Assembly: GCF_000385135.1 (NCBI RefSeq) | Contig: NZ_ARQM01000010.1 | Span: 1,860,001-1,924,000 of the forward strand | Direction of reading: 5' to 3' | DNA: 64,000 nucleotides | Source of the DNA: Promicromonospora sukumoe 327MFSha3.1 | GTDB taxonomy: Bacteria > Actinomycetota > Actinomycetes > Actinomycetales > Cellulomonadaceae | Part shown: piece by piece, positions 63,520 to 64,000 of the stretch | Position numbering within the stretch: the stretch's first letter is position 1 | Layout: every line of letters starts with the position of its first letter | The notes under the pieces: generated by a model | Told to the model about the DNA's origin: nothing | What the model saw: the letters and a program-made list of their open reading frames with translations, nothing else | Databases searched by the model: none | Program-made: the position numbers and the translations under genes

Positions 63520-64000
63520 GTGAGCCACCCCGCCCGATCCATCCTTTATCGCAACGGAGTCGTGCACTCCGCTGCCGACCCGTTCGCCGAGGCGATCCTC
63601 GTCGACGACGGCGTCGTGGCCTGGATCGGGGCCGACGACACCGCGGCCGGGCTCGCCGCCCGCGCCGACCGCGTCATCGACCTGGACGGAGCGCTGGTCA
63701 CCCCCGGGTTCGTCGACGCGCACGCCCATGTCCTGGAGACCGGCCTTGCCACCGACTCCGTGGACCTCACGCCCGCCGGCGGCGTGCACTCCTTGGCCGA
63801 CGCGCTGGCCGCCCTGCACTCCGGCGCCCGCAAGCTCGCGGCGGCCGACCCGTCCGGCGAACAGGTGCTGCTCGCGTTCGGCTGGGACGAGCAGGCCTGG
63901 CCCGAGCGGCGCGCGTTCACGCGCGCCGAGCTGGACGCCGCCTGCGACGGCCGCCCCGTGTACGCCGCACGCGTCGACGTGCACTCCGCCGTCATCTCCA
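63520..64000 (+). CDS. Amidohydrolase (YtcJ-like), N-terminal part, cut by window end
   Basis: A GTG at 63520 opens a frame that continues to the window edge for 160 codons. VSHPARSILYRNGVVHSAAD, VDDGVVAWIG, RVIDLDGALVTPGFVDAHAHVLETG (with the metal-binding HxH) and YAARVDVHSAVIS are typical of the YtcJ-like metal-dependent amidohydrolases. It would hydrolyse an amide or similar bond; the substrate is unknown. Leaderless promoter after the helY terminator. Confidence 0.85.
   Translation, partial: MSHPARSILYRNGVVHSAADPFAEAILVDDGVVAWIGADDTAAGLAARADRVIDLDGALVTPGFVDAHAHVLETGLATDSVDLTPAGGVHSLADALAALHSGARKLAAADPSGEQVLLAFGWDEQAWPERRAFTRAELDAACDGRPVYAARVDVHSAVIS

Noticed and set aside
1-64000. tRNA, rRNA or replication-origin features
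   Set aside because: I saw no cloverleaf-like segments, rRNA sequence or DnaA-box clusters while reading, but a covariance-model search was not possible.

Overview
The window is very GC-rich with a strong bias to G or C at third codon positions. Its gene content is that of a Gram-positive actinobacterium: F420-dependent oxidoreductase, DUF222/HNH gene, pafB-pafC-tatA-tatC-helY block, DtxR/IdeR-type iron box and many leaderless transcripts. A Micrococcales member, perhaps near Promicromonosporaceae, would fit, but that is inference from gene content; no rRNA or other taxonomic marker is present.

Layout. 0-11.3 kb: mixed chromosomal genes. These include a TetR/LLM-oxidoreductase divergent pair, an amino-acid racemase coupled to an ATP-grasp ligase resembling D-aspartate ligase (probable cell-wall cross-bridge pair), an ECF sigma factor fused to a membrane-anchored extracytoplasmic domain, and a TetR/SDR pair. 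11.4-20.7 kb: an iron-regulated hydroxamate siderophore operon (desA, desB, a desC-desD fusion, and a cytoplasmic penicillin-acylase/GNAT fusion), then a dimethylargininase. 20.8-24.7 kb: a heterodimeric ABC exporter. 24.7-37.3 kb: MocR/PNPOx pair, DUF222/HNH gene, EamA exporter, DUF1851 protein, methyltransferase/DinB pair, LysR/threonine dehydratase pair, Sua5/YciO-type protein and UDP-glucose pyrophosphorylase, ending in a non-coding repeat and hairpin region. 37.5-44.9 kb: a five-gene glycan operon (binding protein, two permeases, Gfo/Idh/MocA oxidoreductase, GH89 alpha-N-acetylglucosaminidase). 45.6-46.9 kb: an IMPACT-family protein, a truncated integrase-like protein and a GNAT. 47.1-50.4 kb: ectABCD for ectoine and hydroxyectoine. 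50.5-56.7 kb: Dps and a six-gene overlapping operon (DUF3866, DUF4129, membrane protein, MoxR, DUF58, membrane protein). 56.7-64 kb: pafB, pafC, a small membrane protein, tatA, tatC, helY and the start of an amidohydrolase.

How the genes work together. Four coherent systems stand out: iron acquisition, osmoprotection, glycan uptake and hydrolysis, and DNA-damage regulation beside protein export. In the siderophore operon every junction is a 4-nt start/stop overlap, and one junction passes through a 10-codon relay ORF. Two of the siderophore proteins are fusions. The second joins a signal-less penicillin-acylase fold to a DesC paralogue and is the best candidate for unusual chemistry.

Across the window at least 16 genes begin directly at the expected transcription start of a TAnnnT-type -10 element placed 6-8 nt upstream. 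In four cases the stop codon of the preceding gene forms the first three bases of that element.
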